Shown: positions 28,928 to 38,390, counted from the first letter of the stretch. The stretch is 64,000 nucleotides of DNA from JBBQWR01 sp038210495 (GCA_038210495.1 JBBQWR010000028.1:1-64000), one strand, 5' to 3'. Notes: a model not told the origin generated them from the sequence alone. Translations and numbers: made by a program.

Positions 28928-31372
28928 GTGGCGCGACGGTCAAATTGTCTCTCCGCAGTCAGCCGAACTGAACGTCTTCGTTTGGCGATTGCGCTGACCT
29001 GGCTCTGCCTACTGCCGGTCGGCTGTCATCCGTGGTCGTCCAGCGGGCCGCAGTCGATCGAAACGAGCATGGCTGACTCCGCCGCGGCAAAGCCCGCGGC
29101 TCACACCATCTCGCCAAGTCCGACCACGACAAAGGCGGACGTTTCAAAATCATCCGCGGCCACGCCGGCTCTCGCCGCGCTTGCCGATCCGTCGTGGATT
29201 CCGGTGAACCGCAAAACGAGCGATGTGTTGGCCGACTTTCCCTTGCCAGCAGTTCGACCGCGGACAATGGCTCGCGTGCGAGATTTTGCGGTCGGCGTCG
29301 GCATCGACTCCTCGGCTGAGCCACTTCCCGCCGACGTTCGATCGATTGACCGGTGGCGACATCCGGGCATCGAGAAACTGTTGGCTCAGTCGGCCGAATC
29401 GCGCCCGGACTTATGGCGCGCGATCAATTCGAGCGATCCGGTCGTGGCCACGAACGCCGCGATCCTCTTGGCCCATGATGGACAGTCGGCGGCCACCGTG
29501 CCGCTACTTCGGGCGATCCGCTCGGATCGGACAAATCCTTGGCAGCGACGAGCGGCCGTCGACGCCTTGGCGGATATTCACCAGCCAAGCACGGTTGAGC
29601 ACCTGCGCGCGTTGCTCGACGAGTTCGGCGATTTTTCCGGTCCGGGCAAAGCTCATTATGTTGCCGAAGTTCATGCCGAGCTGGTCAGGGCGCTGATCCG
29701 CGCGGAGTCGCTCGATCCGCCAGGCGAGACCAGCGGCGAGCCGCGCCTCGCGCTCGCGCTGGGAGGTCCATCGCCGCTGCCCAGACGTCAAGCGCTCATC
29801 GGCCTGATAGACTCGCGGCTGGGCGCCCTGCCGGAGCGGGCCGATCGGTTTGCCACGGACAACGACCCGCAAGTTCGGCAGGCGGCGCTCGTCCTGCTCG
29901 CCGCGCGGCAATCGCCCGAGGCGCTGGAGACAATTCATCGAGCGGTGGGAGACCCGGATGACGATGTCCGCCGCGTGGCTGTCACCGCGCTGGGTTTAAT
30001 CGGCAGCGCCGAGGCGATCGCGGAACTTAAGCGACTGGCGGCTGGACAAAATGAAGCACTGCGTACCGAAGCCGTCGCCGCTTTGGCCGACCTGGGGCAG
30101 GACGGGATATTGGCTTCGGCGGCGAAGGACAAATCTTGGCGCGTGCGGCGAGTCGCCGCGGCGGCGCTGGCCTCGCCTGAGCGACAGCTCGATGAGGGGC
30201 TGGCCGAGCCATTGGCCTTGGACAGCAGCATTGAAGTCGGCTGCCAAACGATCGACTCCCTGAACGCTTGGCCCGTCGATCGAGCGATTCCGACGCTATT
30301 GAGCTCGCTGTCCGGTTCGACCTATGGTCCGCGAAAACTGGCCGCCGCGCAGCTTGCGGCGCGGTGGCCGGACGGGGGACCATTTGCGTTCGATGCGCCA
30401 GCCGAGAAGCGGGCCAAAGCAGTGGCTGAACTTCGCCGTCGATGGCGATCGCTCGAGAGTCGGGCTACGCATGCCGCTCCAATCGCGCCGCAGTCTAGAC
30501 TCACGGACGATCCGATCGACGCCGAGTTAGCCTCGAAGGTCGCCGCGGACATCGCCGCCTTGGCGGAGCCGGGTATTTCGAACGACAATCGGCAGCAGTG
30601 CGTCGATCGGTTGATTGCGGTCGGCGCATCGTTGCCGGCGGCCCTCGATCGATTGCTGAGCGACGGCGCGGCGCCTTTCCCGGAATGTGTTTATCGTCAA
30701 GTCTTGCCGACGGCGGCGGCGGAATTTGGCTTGATCGAGCAGCTTTCGTCCCTCAATGTGGCCCAACGTCGCCGGGCCGCGGACGCGATCGCTCGGCAGT
30801 TTGCGACTCGTCGTTTGTCGTTGGTCGCTCTCCAGCGCTTAGCGGCGTTAGTCACCGGCGAATCCGATTCGGTCGTTTGGATCGGCGTTTTCAGCACGAT
30901 CGCCGGCGACGCCCGCCAGCCGGCCGTCGAGCTTGCCTACGTCGTGCTCAGTCATCCCGCGCCCGAGGTGCGTCGGCGGGCGTGCGTGTATTTGGGCGAG
31001 CATCCAGACGCGCGGCACGGGCCACTACTGGTGAAGTCGCTCGTGGACGAGAATCCGACGGTGCTTCGAGCGGCAGTGCAGGCGATCGGCCGATGCGGAC
31101 GCCTCGACGACACTCGGCCGCTCGAGCGTTTGCTGGCGGCGGCCGATCATTTGCTTCGCGTCGACGTGGCCCAGTCGCTGGCGGAGGTTGGCGCGGCGGC
31201 GGGACCACCGGCTCTGGTTCGGTTGACTTACGATCTGGATCCTCACGTTCGACAGTCGGCCGCGGTCGCAATGGGCGCTGTACCGGACGCGTCGTATGTC
31301 GCGGAGTTGACTCGTTTGCTGGATGACCGTCCGGAAGTGCGGCAAGCGGCGAAAGTCAGTTTGGCGAAGTAA
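28928..31372 (+). CDS. HEAT-repeat lipoprotein
   Basis: An 814-residue protein with a lipobox LPVGC (Cys33) after a basic start and hydrophobic stretch, so it is probably anchored in a membrane. Many helical repeats follow from residue 150 to the end, with the PBS-lyase/HEAT wording VRQAALVLLAARQSPEALET and VRRVAVTALGLIGSAEAIAE. The C-terminal repeats are the clearest (DPHVRQSAAVAMGAVPD). It follows another exported HEAT gene. It has no catalytic motif and is likely a protein-interaction scaffold. Confidence 0.78.
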   Translation: MARRSNCLSAVSRTERLRLAIALTWLCLLPVGCHPWSSSGPQSIETSMADSAAAKPAAHTISPSPTTTKADVSKSSAATPALAALADPSWIPVNRKTSDVLADFPLPAVRPRTMARVRDFAVGVGIDSSAEPLPADVRSIDRWRHPGIEKLLAQSAESRPDLWRAINSSDPVVATNAAILLAHDGQSAATVPLLRAIRSDRTNPWQRRAAVDALADIHQPSTVEHLRALLDEFGDFSGPGKAHYVAEVHAELVRALIRAESLDPPGETSGEPRLALALGGPSPLPRRQALIGLIDSRLGALPERADRFATDNDPQVRQAALVLLAARQSPEALETIHRAVGDPDDDVRRVAVTALGLIGSAEAIAELKRLAAGQNEALRTEAVAALADLGQDGILASAAKDKSWRVRRVAAAALASPERQLDEGLAEPLALDSSIEVGCQTIDSLNAWPVDRAIPTLLSSLSGSTYGPRKLAAAQLAARWPDGGPFAFDAPAEKRAKAVAELRRRWRSLESRATHAAPIAPQSRLTDDPIDAELASKVAADIAALAEPGISNDNRQQCVDRLIAVGASLPAALDRLLSDGAAPFPECVYRQVLPTAAAEFGLIEQLSSLNVAQRRRAADAIARQFATRRLSLVALQRLAALVTGESDSVVWIGVFSTIAGDARQPAVELAYVVLSHPAPEVRRRACVYLGEHPDARHGPLLVKSLVDENPTVLRAAVQAIGRCGRLDDTRPLERLLAAADHLLRVDVAQSLAEVGAAAGPPALVRLTYDLDPHVRQSAAVAMGAVPDASYVAELTRLLDDRPEVRQAAKVSLAK

Positions 31373-31537
31373 GCGCCGCCCTCGTTGCGCCGATTCATCG
31401 GCTCGCGCCGATTGTAGCGACCGGTAAGCCGACCGCCCAACGCGAGTCCGTGACGTAAACTTGTCCATGCACGGTAGGCGCCCATCTCTTGCGGCGCAAC
31501 GAGGACAAGTCTGCGCACACTGGAGGCGGTATCAGCG

Positions 31538-33292
31538 ATGGCAACGACGGATGGATCGCAGAAGCTCGAACAGGTCGCTAGCAAGGCCGGCTCTCTGTAT
31601 TCGTTGCCCGCGGTGGCTGTCGAAGTGCTCCGGCTGACCAGCCAGCCGCAAGTCGACGTTCACCAGATACAGCTTTGCATCGAGAAGGACCCGGCGCTTA
31701 CGGGTCGAATTTTGCGGGTGGTCAACAGCTCGCTATTCGGCTTGGGCCGGCATGTCTCGAGCCTCAATCAAGCGCTCGCGCTGCTGGGGATCAAGCCGCT
31801 CAAACTGCTGGTGCTGGGGTTCAGCCTGCCGAGCGAATTATTCGTCGGAGTGGCGGGAGACATGCTCGGCCGGTTCTGGCGCCGGACATTGACCAAGGCC
31901 GTCGCCGCGCGGGAACTGAGCGAGACGATTTGGAAGATTCCAGGGGACGAAGCGTTTCTCGCCGGCCTGCTGCAAAACATCGGCATGCTCGCGCTGATTC
32001 AAGAATTGGGCCCGCCGTATTTGGAAGTGCTGGAAACGGCGCTCAGCAAATCGAACGACGTCGGAATAACCGAGTTCAAGGCGCTCGGTTTCACTCACTA
32101 TGAATTAAGCGCCCGAATGCTCGAGCGGTGGGGCCTGCCGGCGAACCTCGTCTCGCTGATCGGCATCGGCTCCAACTCGGAGCGAATTGAAGCTTTGCAG
32201 CCGATCGATCGCAGCCTGCCGCAGATCCTGCATTTGGCCGAAATTTTATCGAGCCTGTTGGCCGAAAATCGGGGCGACCTGCTGCCGCCTTTCATGAGAA
32301 CGGCGATCCGATACTGCAACCTGACGCACCCGCAACTGCTGACGCTGGTCAACGATCTGCAGGACAAAGTGCGGCAGTTCGCCGACGTGTTGAACCTCGA
32401 AATCTTCGGCGGTCACGACTTTACTTCCGTGCTGCTTGCGGCGCATTCGCAGATGTCGGCCGTGGCCGCCGACGCCGCCAACGACTTGATTCGGGCGTAT
32501 CGATTCATCGAATCGTCGGCCGAAACCGAGCAGGCCCTGGCGAGCCGCGGATCGCAAGCGGACGCCCGATTTCACGCCGCCGGTGGCGCCGGAGTTCTGG
32601 CTGAGTCGCCGGAGGCCGGTTTGCCTACTTTGAGAGAACAGTTTTGGACAGATGGCTCTACCGCCGCGGCAGTGCGCCACAAGGTCTCGATGGGCGAAAG
32701 GCCGTCGGTGACGGTCAATTTCGCGGAAACGCGGACGGCGGCTAAAGCGGGGGCGTCGATCGCCGAAACGGTCGAGGCTGAATTTTTGGCCCTGTTGACC
32801 TGCGTGGCCACGTCGTGCCGGCAAGCGCGAGAGCCGGTCAATTTACTACTGATCTCGATCGAGCCGCGTCGCGACGGTCGAAGTTCGCAACCCGAAGAGC
32901 TCGATCTGCCGTTTGTTGAAATGGTCCGGGAGTCGTGCCGCGGCGCCGGTCTGACGCGCGGCATTTGTTGGCCAGTTGACCCCCGCCGGTTGGCGCTGAT
33001 TTTGCCTGGCAGCCAGCGCCAAGAGGCTGTGAACTTCGGCAACCAGCTGATCCAAGAACTCAACGAACAGTCACTCATGCTCAACATTGCGCGGGGCCAC
33101 GACTCGCAAACGACCCGCGGCGCGGCGGCTACGCAGCAAGACTCGACGCTGTCGGTCTGCATCGGCTTGGCGGCAATCGACGTACCGCCCAAAAATCTCG
33201 TGCTCCGCGAATGGATCGCTCGCGCCGAACGCTGCCTGAAGGCCGTCGAACGGACAGGGGCCAGTGGTTTGAAGAGCATCGAGATATATTGA
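31538..33292 (+). CDS. HDOD-domain regulator with a degenerate GGDEF-like domain
   Basis: A 584-residue cytoplasmic protein. Residues about 15-210 form an HDOD domain: PAVAVEVLRLTSQPQVDVHQ, IEKDPALTGRILRVVNSSLF and AFLAGLLQNIGMLAL. A Gln/Ala-rich linker follows. Residues about 410-580 have the strand-helix pattern of a GGDEF domain (VNLLLISIEPRR, RRLALILPG, LSVCIGLAAIDVPPKN, and a final helix with a Gly), but the GG[D/E]EF active loop itself is replaced, so no cyclase activity is expected. GGAGG lies eleven bases upstream. It probably integrates a signal through protein contacts. Confidence 0.75.
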   Translation: MATTDGSQKLEQVASKAGSLYSLPAVAVEVLRLTSQPQVDVHQIQLCIEKDPALTGRILRVVNSSLFGLGRHVSSLNQALALLGIKPLKLLVLGFSLPSELFVGVAGDMLGRFWRRTLTKAVAARELSETIWKIPGDEAFLAGLLQNIGMLALIQELGPPYLEVLETALSKSNDVGITEFKALGFTHYELSARMLERWGLPANLVSLIGIGSNSERIEALQPIDRSLPQILHLAEILSSLLAENRGDLLPPFMRTAIRYCNLTHPQLLTLVNDLQDKVRQFADVLNLEIFGGHDFTSVLLAAHSQMSAVAADAANDLIRAYRFIESSAETEQALASRGSQADARFHAAGGAGVLAESPEAGLPTLREQFWTDGSTAAAVRHKVSMGERPSVTVNFAETRTAAKAGASIAETVEAEFLALLTCVATSCRQAREPVNLLLISIEPRRDGRSSQPEELDLPFVEMVRESCRGAGLTRGICWPVDPRRLALILPGSQRQEAVNFGNQLIQELNEQSLMLNIARGHDSQTTRGAAATQQDSTLSVCIGLAAIDVPPKNLVLREWIARAERCLKAVERTGASGLKSIEIY

Positions 33293-33523
33293 CGATACTA
33301 TTGATTGGGTGGCGCGGGTTCTACCCGTGTCTTGGTACGATCGCACGGCAAATCGCCCGCCAATGGTGGAGCCCGCAGGTCCCGATTCAATCGACCACAA
33401 TCACCATTTTCCCTTGCGTGCAATACGCTTGGGCCAAGTGTATAATGGCCGGGTCATATCTTTCCCCCTTCCGCTCGCACGCATTGGTTGCCGGGCAGAA
33501 CGCGCAGATTGAGGAGAATTATC

Positions 33524-34708
33524 GTGAAGGCCTCGACGCCCTTTTGGTTATGTTGCCTGATCGGATCGCTCTGTTGCGGTCGTCTCGCGGTGGCTGAGAA
33601 TCCGGTCAAAATCGAGCTCAAAGCGACCGCCGCCGGACCGATCGAAGTCAAAGCCGAGGCGCCCAAAAAAGACGAGGCCGCGACGGCTCCGGACAATGCC
33701 AAGCCGGAAAAAGTCAAACCGGCCGAGCCGAAGAGAAACTCCGAATCGAGTTCGAGCGCCGCCCCGGCGAACCCGGCGGATTCTGACGCGCTGCGTTTGC
33801 ACATGATGGACGGCTCGGTGATCACCGGCCAACTCGCGATCAAGGATCTGACGGTCGACACGAAATTCGGCCCGCTGAACGTGCCGGTCGAAAATATCCG
33901 CAGCTTCACGCCGGGGCTTATGAGTCATCCCGCGCTGGGAAAGCAGATCGCCAAGCTGATCGAGGACCTGGGATCAGGCGCCTTTAACGACCGCGAGACA
34001 GCGCAGCACACCCTGGCGAAGATGGGCAGCAGCATTCGCCGCGAGCTCGAACATCGCAAAGACGACGCCGACGCCGAACGGCGCACGCGGGTTCGCGCGA
34101 TTCTCGCCGACTTCGATCAAGCTCAAGACGACAGCGAAGACGCTCCGGCGGAGAAATCCGACAGCGACAATTCTCCCTATACCCAGGGAGACACGGTTGT
34201 CACCAGCGAGTTCACGATCGTGGGCCATATCGTTCCCGAATCGTTCGCGGTCACGAGCATTTATGGCCCGCTGAACATCAAGATGACCGACATCCGCCGG
34301 GTGCAACGCGGGATCGTGAAGAAGGACGACGCGCCGACGAACTTTACAGTGACCAGCGCCCATATGACGCATACCGGCAGCCTGAACACGGGTATTCGCC
34401 TGGAGCGCGGCGACTCGGTCACGGTCTCGGCCAGCGGTTCGATGATCATGACCCCCTGGGGCAACGGCGCGATGACGACTCCGGACGGCTCGACCAACTA
34501 CGGCTGGTATCAACAGAATCGAATCCCGGTCGGCGCCTTGGTCGGGAAGATCGGGACCGGTGAAGACTATTTCAAGCTCGGCTCGAAGATCACGTTCGCG
34601 GCCGACAAGGCGGGACCGCTGCAACTGTCGATCGCGATGCGGCCGGAACAGGCCGGCAATGATTTTCCGGGCCATTACACGGTGAAGATTCGCGTTGTCC
34701 GCAAGTAA
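33524..34708 (+). CDS. Exported protein with a LecA (PA-IL)-like C-terminal domain
   Basis: A 394-residue protein. The GTG at 33524 follows GAGGAG by seven bases and opens directly into a signal peptide (KASTPFWLCCLIGSLCCGRL, then AVAEN), so it is preferred over the ATG at 33488. A Lys/Glu/Ala-rich linker spans about 30-80. Two related beta segments recur (VDTKFGPLNVPVENIRSFTP and VTSIYGPLNIKMTDIRRVQR). The last 110 residues (GIRLERGDSVTVSASGSMIM, PVGALVGKIGTGEDYFKLGS, GHYTVKIRVV) resemble the PA-IL/LecA galactose-binding lectin superfamily. Ligand binding is not proven by visible residues. Confidence 0.62.
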   Translation: MKASTPFWLCCLIGSLCCGRLAVAENPVKIELKATAAGPIEVKAEAPKKDEAATAPDNAKPEKVKPAEPKRNSESSSSAAPANPADSDALRLHMMDGSVITGQLAIKDLTVDTKFGPLNVPVENIRSFTPGLMSHPALGKQIAKLIEDLGSGAFNDRETAQHTLAKMGSSIRRELEHRKDDADAERRTRVRAILADFDQAQDDSEDAPAEKSDSDNSPYTQGDTVVTSEFTIVGHIVPESFAVTSIYGPLNIKMTDIRRVQRGIVKKDDAPTNFTVTSAHMTHTGSLNTGIRLERGDSVTVSASGSMIMTPWGNGAMTTPDGSTNYGWYQQNRIPVGALVGKIGTGEDYFKLGSKITFAADKAGPLQLSIAMRPEQAGNDFPGHYTVKIRVVRK

Positions 34709-34766
34709 GGCTCGCGCCGAAGAGAGGGTCCGGGACTTCGGCGAGGGCCTCAAGCCCCAGCCACCC
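34709..34766 (-). repeat. Dispersed repeat, termini only (copy F, 58 bp)
   Basis: GGCTCGCGCCGAAG is followed at once by CTTCGGCGAGGGCCTCAAGC and CCCAGCCACCC, the two ends of the 305-bp element joined with the middle deleted. It lies directly after the stop of the LecA-like gene. Confidence 0.6.
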
Positions 34767-34892
34767 GGCGATCAATCGGCCCCATTATAGAGTAGCCACC
34801 GCAAGCAAATCCCCACCGGCCTGTTCCGGTCGCAGGTGAGGATCGCGGCGGCGTTGCCCCTGAATCAGTAATTTGTTTTTCGAACCTCAACT

Positions 34893-35618
34893 TCACCGGC
34901 CGGCGCCGCGGCTGATCCACGCGATCGCTTGAGGGATGGGCATGAGCGACTCCCGGCCCTCGGCAACCGGCACTCGGCAATAAATGTTGTCGTAACCGCG
35001 CTGCGACATCGCCACCTGGATCTCTCGCAAGACGAACACCGTCTGCTCGAGCGTTTGCATTTGCGGGATGTCCACAATCGCCGCCGACACGATCGGAATC
35101 TCGATCTGACGCGGTTGCTCGCGGCCGCTGCTGCTGGTCGACACGGCGTTGGTCGGAATCGAAAGCGGGGCGCTGGCGATTTGGTCCGAGCCCGGCCCGC
35201 CATGAAAAACGTGCCACAATTGCTGGATATACATGCCCAGCGAAAACGTGATCAAAAAGCTGCTCGCCAAGGCCAGCCACCACGTCCAGCGTTTGTCGCG
35301 GGCGTTTCTCCCGCGCGGGGATACCGCCGGCGCTATCTCTGTCAGGCTATTCGGAGTCGCGTTGACGCTAAGTTCCGAGCGTGGGCTTTGACTCGCATCG
35401 GCGATCGCCGTGGGATGGCGGACGAAATGCGTCAGCGCCTGTCCCCACGATTGGGCTTCCAAGAACGCCAGGGCACATTGCCGCCAGCCGCCGGGTTGCC
35501 GATCCAACTTCGAGAGCAGTTGCCGGCGCTCTGCCTCGGGCAGTTCGCCATCGACTAGCCGATCGAGCGCTATTGGATCGCAGTTGTGTTCGGGTTGTGA
35601 TTGTGTGAGCTCGTTCAT
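34893..35618 (-). CDS. Anti-sigma factor, membrane-anchored
   Basis: A 241-residue protein downstream of the ECF sigma gene with a four-base ATGA overlap (35615-35618), so the two are translationally coupled. The N-terminus (PIALDRLVDGELPEAERRQL) resembles the anti-sigma start that binds region 2/4 of the sigma factor; no clear zinc-binding H-x3-C-x2-C set is seen. One transmembrane segment lies at about 112-134 (WWLALASSFLITFSLG). The C-terminal 100 residues would be outside the cytoplasm and sense the signal. Its identity as anti-sigma rests mainly on gene order and topology. Confidence 0.7.
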   Translation of the reverse strand: MNELTQSQPEHNCDPIALDRLVDGELPEAERRQLLSKLDRQPGGWRQCALAFLEAQSWGQALTHFVRHPTAIADASQSPRSELSVNATPNSLTEIAPAVSPRGRNARDKRWTWWLALASSFLITFSLGMYIQQLWHVFHGGPGSDQIASAPLSIPTNAVSTSSSGREQPRQIEIPIVSAAIVDIPQMQTLEQTVFVLREIQVAMSQRGYDNIYCRVPVAEGRESLMPIPQAIAWISRGAGR

Positions 35619-36193
35619 CGTCGTGTCTCGACCACGTCGAGCGCGGCCAGTTCCTTTCGCAAATTTTCGCGAGCCCGGAACAATCGGGACTCGACCGCGC
35701 TGTGACTGATGCCTAGGTGATTTTTGATTTCGTGGTAACTCCAGCCCTCCGTGTACTTAAGTAGCAAGACCTCCGATTCTCGCTTCGGCAGCCGATCGAG
35801 GGCCACCCGCACCATCCGCCGCCGTTCGTCGGCCAGTAGCCAGTCGAGCGGGTCGGGCGTGTGCCGATCTTGCTCGGTCGGTTGGAACCGCTCGGCGAAT
35901 CGATTCACCAGTTTTCGCCGTCGGCCTTGCTTCCGGCGGTAGAGCAGCGTTTGCCGCACGGCCAGCCGGTAGAGCCAGGGAGCGACTTTCGAGGGATCTT
36001 GCAGCGGCGACAGCGACCGCACGGCCGCCAACGAAACGTCCTGCATGACCTCGTCCACTGCTTGGGGCTCACCCAACCGGGCCAAAATAACGGTCCGCAG
36101 CCAGCGCCCATGCTCGGCCAGCGCCGCCGGCCAATCGATGGCCGCCGCCCCTGCCGGCTGATCTTGGCCAGCGCTTACTTCTCGTGTCACCAT
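35615..36193 (-). CDS. ECF-family RNA polymerase sigma factor
   Basis: A 192-residue sigma-70 family factor with only regions 2 and 4. Region 2 covers about residues 25-95 (VDEVMQDVSLAAVRSL, with the DPSKVAPWLYRLAVRQTLLY segment). Region 4 is at about 130-185 (LDRLPKRESEVLLLKYTEGW, HEIKNHLGISHSAVESRLFR, ARENLRKEL), with the helix-turn-helix intact. It is followed by its anti-sigma gene. It directs transcription of a regulon that cannot be read here. An inverted repeat with GGAAC halves lies upstream. Confidence 0.92.
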   Translation of the reverse strand: MVTREVSAGQDQPAGAAAIDWPAALAEHGRWLRTVILARLGEPQAVDEVMQDVSLAAVRSLSPLQDPSKVAPWLYRLAVRQTLLYRRKQGRRRKLVNRFAERFQPTEQDRHTPDPLDWLLADERRRMVRVALDRLPKRESEVLLLKYTEGWSYHEIKNHLGISHSAVESRLFRARENLRKELAALDVVETRR

Positions 36194-36328
36194 GACCTCG
36201 GGAACAGTTGCCGCGGGGGAAACAATCTTTCGAGCAATATCAACGGAATCGAACCGTTAGAACGTCCAAAATGCACAACTCATGTTGACGACGGCCTTTA
36301 CGCTGAAAGCTAGCAAACGGCTAACCCG

Positions 36329-36382
36329 GGTTCCAAAGCCGCCGCCAGCCTCTGCTAACAACTATTCTACCGTTTTGGAACC
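36329..36382. promoter_or_regulatory. Divergent GGAACC inverted repeat between sigma and EVE genes
   Basis: GGTTCCAAA at 36329-36337 and TTTGGAACC at 36374-36382 form a perfect nine-base inverted repeat. GGAAC is the typical -35 core of ECF sigma promoters. One half points to the sigma gene, the other to the EVE gene. A matching -10 element could not be assigned on either side. Confidence 0.4.
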
Positions 36383-36470
36383 TCCGCCGCTTGGCAGCCG
36401 CCTGTAGTCCAGTCATATTGAGGATGTGCCAGTTTTTCATCGCGAACCAGGCCGATGCGGGACAAAAATC

Positions 36471-37199
36471 ATGATTGACGACCGACGTTTTTGGCTTGTT
36501 AAAACGGAACCCGAATGCTTCTCGATCGGCGATCTCGCGAGCAGTCCGCGGCAGATGACCTATTGGGACGGCGTGCGGAACTATCAGGCCCGTAACTACA
36601 TGCACGACATGCGGGCGGGCGATCGGGTGCTGTTTTACCATTCCAGTATCGAGCCGCCCTCGGTCGTGGGAATCGTGACCGTGGTTCACGAGGCCTATCC
36701 GGATTCGACGGCTTGGGATCCGAACGAACAGCACTACGATCCGAAGGCCACGCCGCAGAATCCGATTTGGTCGATGGTCGATTTGCAATTGGTCGAAAGT
36801 TTTCCGCAGCCGATTCCGCTCGACACGCTTCGTGGAATCCCGGCCCTAGCGAAAATGGAATTGCTGCGAAAGGGGTCGCGGCTGTCGATTCAAACGGTCA
36901 CCGAGCAGGAATATGAAACGGTCGTCCGCTTGGCTCGCGCGAAGAAGCCGAGCGCGGCCAAGGCCAGCTCTGCGAAATCGAATTTGACGAGGTCGGTGGC
37001 GGAAAAGCCACGATCGACGAAGAAGCCGGGATCGACGAAGAAGCCCGTGTTGACAAAAGGCTCGATGTCGATGGCCAAAACGAAGCAGAAAGTTGCCGTT
37101 CATGCGGCGAGCGCGGCATCGAAGGGAGGCGCGGTCGCGACGAAACGCCGGCCTGTCAAGACCGTCAAGAAGCCGCTCCGAAAGCCCGCGCCACGGTAG
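36471..37199 (+). CDS. EVE-domain protein with a lysine-rich tail
   Basis: A 242-residue protein. Residues 1-145 form an EVE domain of the PUA superfamily (FWLVKTEPECFSIGDLASS, YWDGVRNYQARNYMHDMRAG, FYHSSIEPPSVVGIV, DPNEQHYDPKA), which binds modified bases in DNA or RNA. Residues 150-242 are strongly basic, with repeated Lys-Lys-Pro and Ala-Lys units like a histone H1 tail, absent from typical 150-160 residue EVE proteins. The start at 36471 is chosen as the family's usual start. The stop is three bases before the bioF-like gene, so the two form an operon. Confidence 0.85.
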   Translation: MIDDRRFWLVKTEPECFSIGDLASSPRQMTYWDGVRNYQARNYMHDMRAGDRVLFYHSSIEPPSVVGIVTVVHEAYPDSTAWDPNEQHYDPKATPQNPIWSMVDLQLVESFPQPIPLDTLRGIPALAKMELLRKGSRLSIQTVTEQEYETVVRLARAKKPSAAKASSAKSNLTRSVAEKPRSTKKPGSTKKPVLTKGSMSMAKTKQKVAVHAASAASKGGAVATKRRPVKTVKKPLRKPAPR

Positions 37200-37202
37200 A
37201 TT

Positions 37203-38390
37203 ATGTCTTCTCCGCCGCATCGTTCGCTCGCTTGGATCGATGGCGAGCTTGAAGACCTCGAGCGGACTGGGCTGCGGCGGCGATCGATCACGCGGCTCAG
37301 CGGCCAAGGTCCGGCGATCATCGTCGACGACGGCTCGCACGACCACGTCGAGCTTATCAACTTCGGCAGCAACGACTATCTATCGTTGGCCGACGACTCG
37401 CGACTTCTGGATGCAGCCCGTGCCGCCGCGGACTGCGACGGCTGGGGCGCCGGCGCTAGTCCGCTGGTCACCGGGCGCTCGGGTGCCCACGCGCGGCTCG
37501 AACACGTTCTCCACGAATTTATGGGTGTCGAGGCGGCGCTCGTGTTTCCCACCGGTTTCGCCGCCAATTCCGGCACGGTCGCCGCGCTCGTCGGTCGCGG
37601 CGATGTGGTGCTGGCCGATCGAAAAAATCACGCCAGTCTGATCGATGGCTGCCGGCTTTCTCGGGCCGACGTGCAAATCTATCCGCACTCGGATATGACC
37701 CAATTGATCGCCATGCTAGGCGCCGCGGCGGGCTATCGGCGGCGGCTGATCGTGACCGATTCGCTGTTCAGCATGGATGGCGATTTTGCGCCGCTTGCCG
37801 AACTTGTGGAAATCGCCGACCGGCACGACGCCATGCTCATGATCGACGAGGCCCATGCCGTCGGCGTGTTTGGCGAGAACGGGCGAGGCGTCGCCGAGCA
37901 GCTGGGCATTGAAGACCGCGTGCCGATCCGCGTCGGCACGTTGAGCAAGGCGCTGGGTAGCGCCGGGGGGTTCGTCGCCGGCAGTCAGTCGCTCATCGAT
38001 TGGCTGCTGAATCGCGCCCGGTCGTATGTTTTTTCCACCGCTGACCCGCCGGCCGTCGCCGGCGCGGCGACCGCCGCCCTCGAGATTGTCGGCGAGGAGC
38101 CTTGGCGGCGGACGGAACTTCTCTCGCGGGCGGCCCTGCTGCGCGAGGAGATTCGCCGTCAGGGATGGAATATCGGCGCCGCCGCGAGTCAAATCATCCC
38201 GATTTATCTCGGAGAGCCCCACCTGACGATGCGCCTGGCAGCCGAGTTGCGCCGCCGTGAGCTATTCGTCCCCGGGATCCGTCCGCCGTCGGTGCCGGAC
38301 GGCGAATCGCTGCTGCGAATCAGTCTAACTTACGGCCACACGCCCCGAATGTTGGAGCATCTGATCAAAACGCTGGGCGAATTGCGATAA
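37203..38390 (+). CDS. bioF: 8-amino-7-oxononanoate synthase-like alpha-oxoamine synthase
   Basis: A 395-residue cytoplasmic PLP enzyme that condenses an amino acid with an acyl thioester, in BioF alanine with pimeloyl-CoA or pimeloyl-ACP for biotin. Motifs: NFGSNDYLSLADDSRLLDAA, GAGASPLVTGRSGAHARLE, DEAHAVGVFGENGRGVAEQ and the PLP lysine in GTLSKALGSAGGFVAG. The length is typical. No other bio gene is adjacent, and relatives include serine palmitoyltransferase and glycine C-acetyltransferase, so BioF is the likeliest but not certain. It is translated three bases after the EVE gene. Confidence 0.75.
   Translation: MSSPPHRSLAWIDGELEDLERTGLRRRSITRLSGQGPAIIVDDGSHDHVELINFGSNDYLSLADDSRLLDAARAAADCDGWGAGASPLVTGRSGAHARLEHVLHEFMGVEAALVFPTGFAANSGTVAALVGRGDVVLADRKNHASLIDGCRLSRADVQIYPHSDMTQLIAMLGAAAGYRRRLIVTDSLFSMDGDFAPLAELVEIADRHDAMLMIDEAHAVGVFGENGRGVAEQLGIEDRVPIRVGTLSKALGSAGGFVAGSQSLIDWLLNRARSYVFSTADPPAVAGAATAALEIVGEEPWRRTELLSRAALLREEIRRQGWNIGAAASQIIPIYLGEPHLTMRLAAELRRRELFVPGIRPPSVPDGESLLRISLTYGHTPRMLEHLIKTLGELR

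Noticed and set aside
34750..35283. A 177-codon minus-strand frame beside the anti-sigma gene
   Set aside because: It overlaps the anti-sigma gene in another frame and is shadow sequence.
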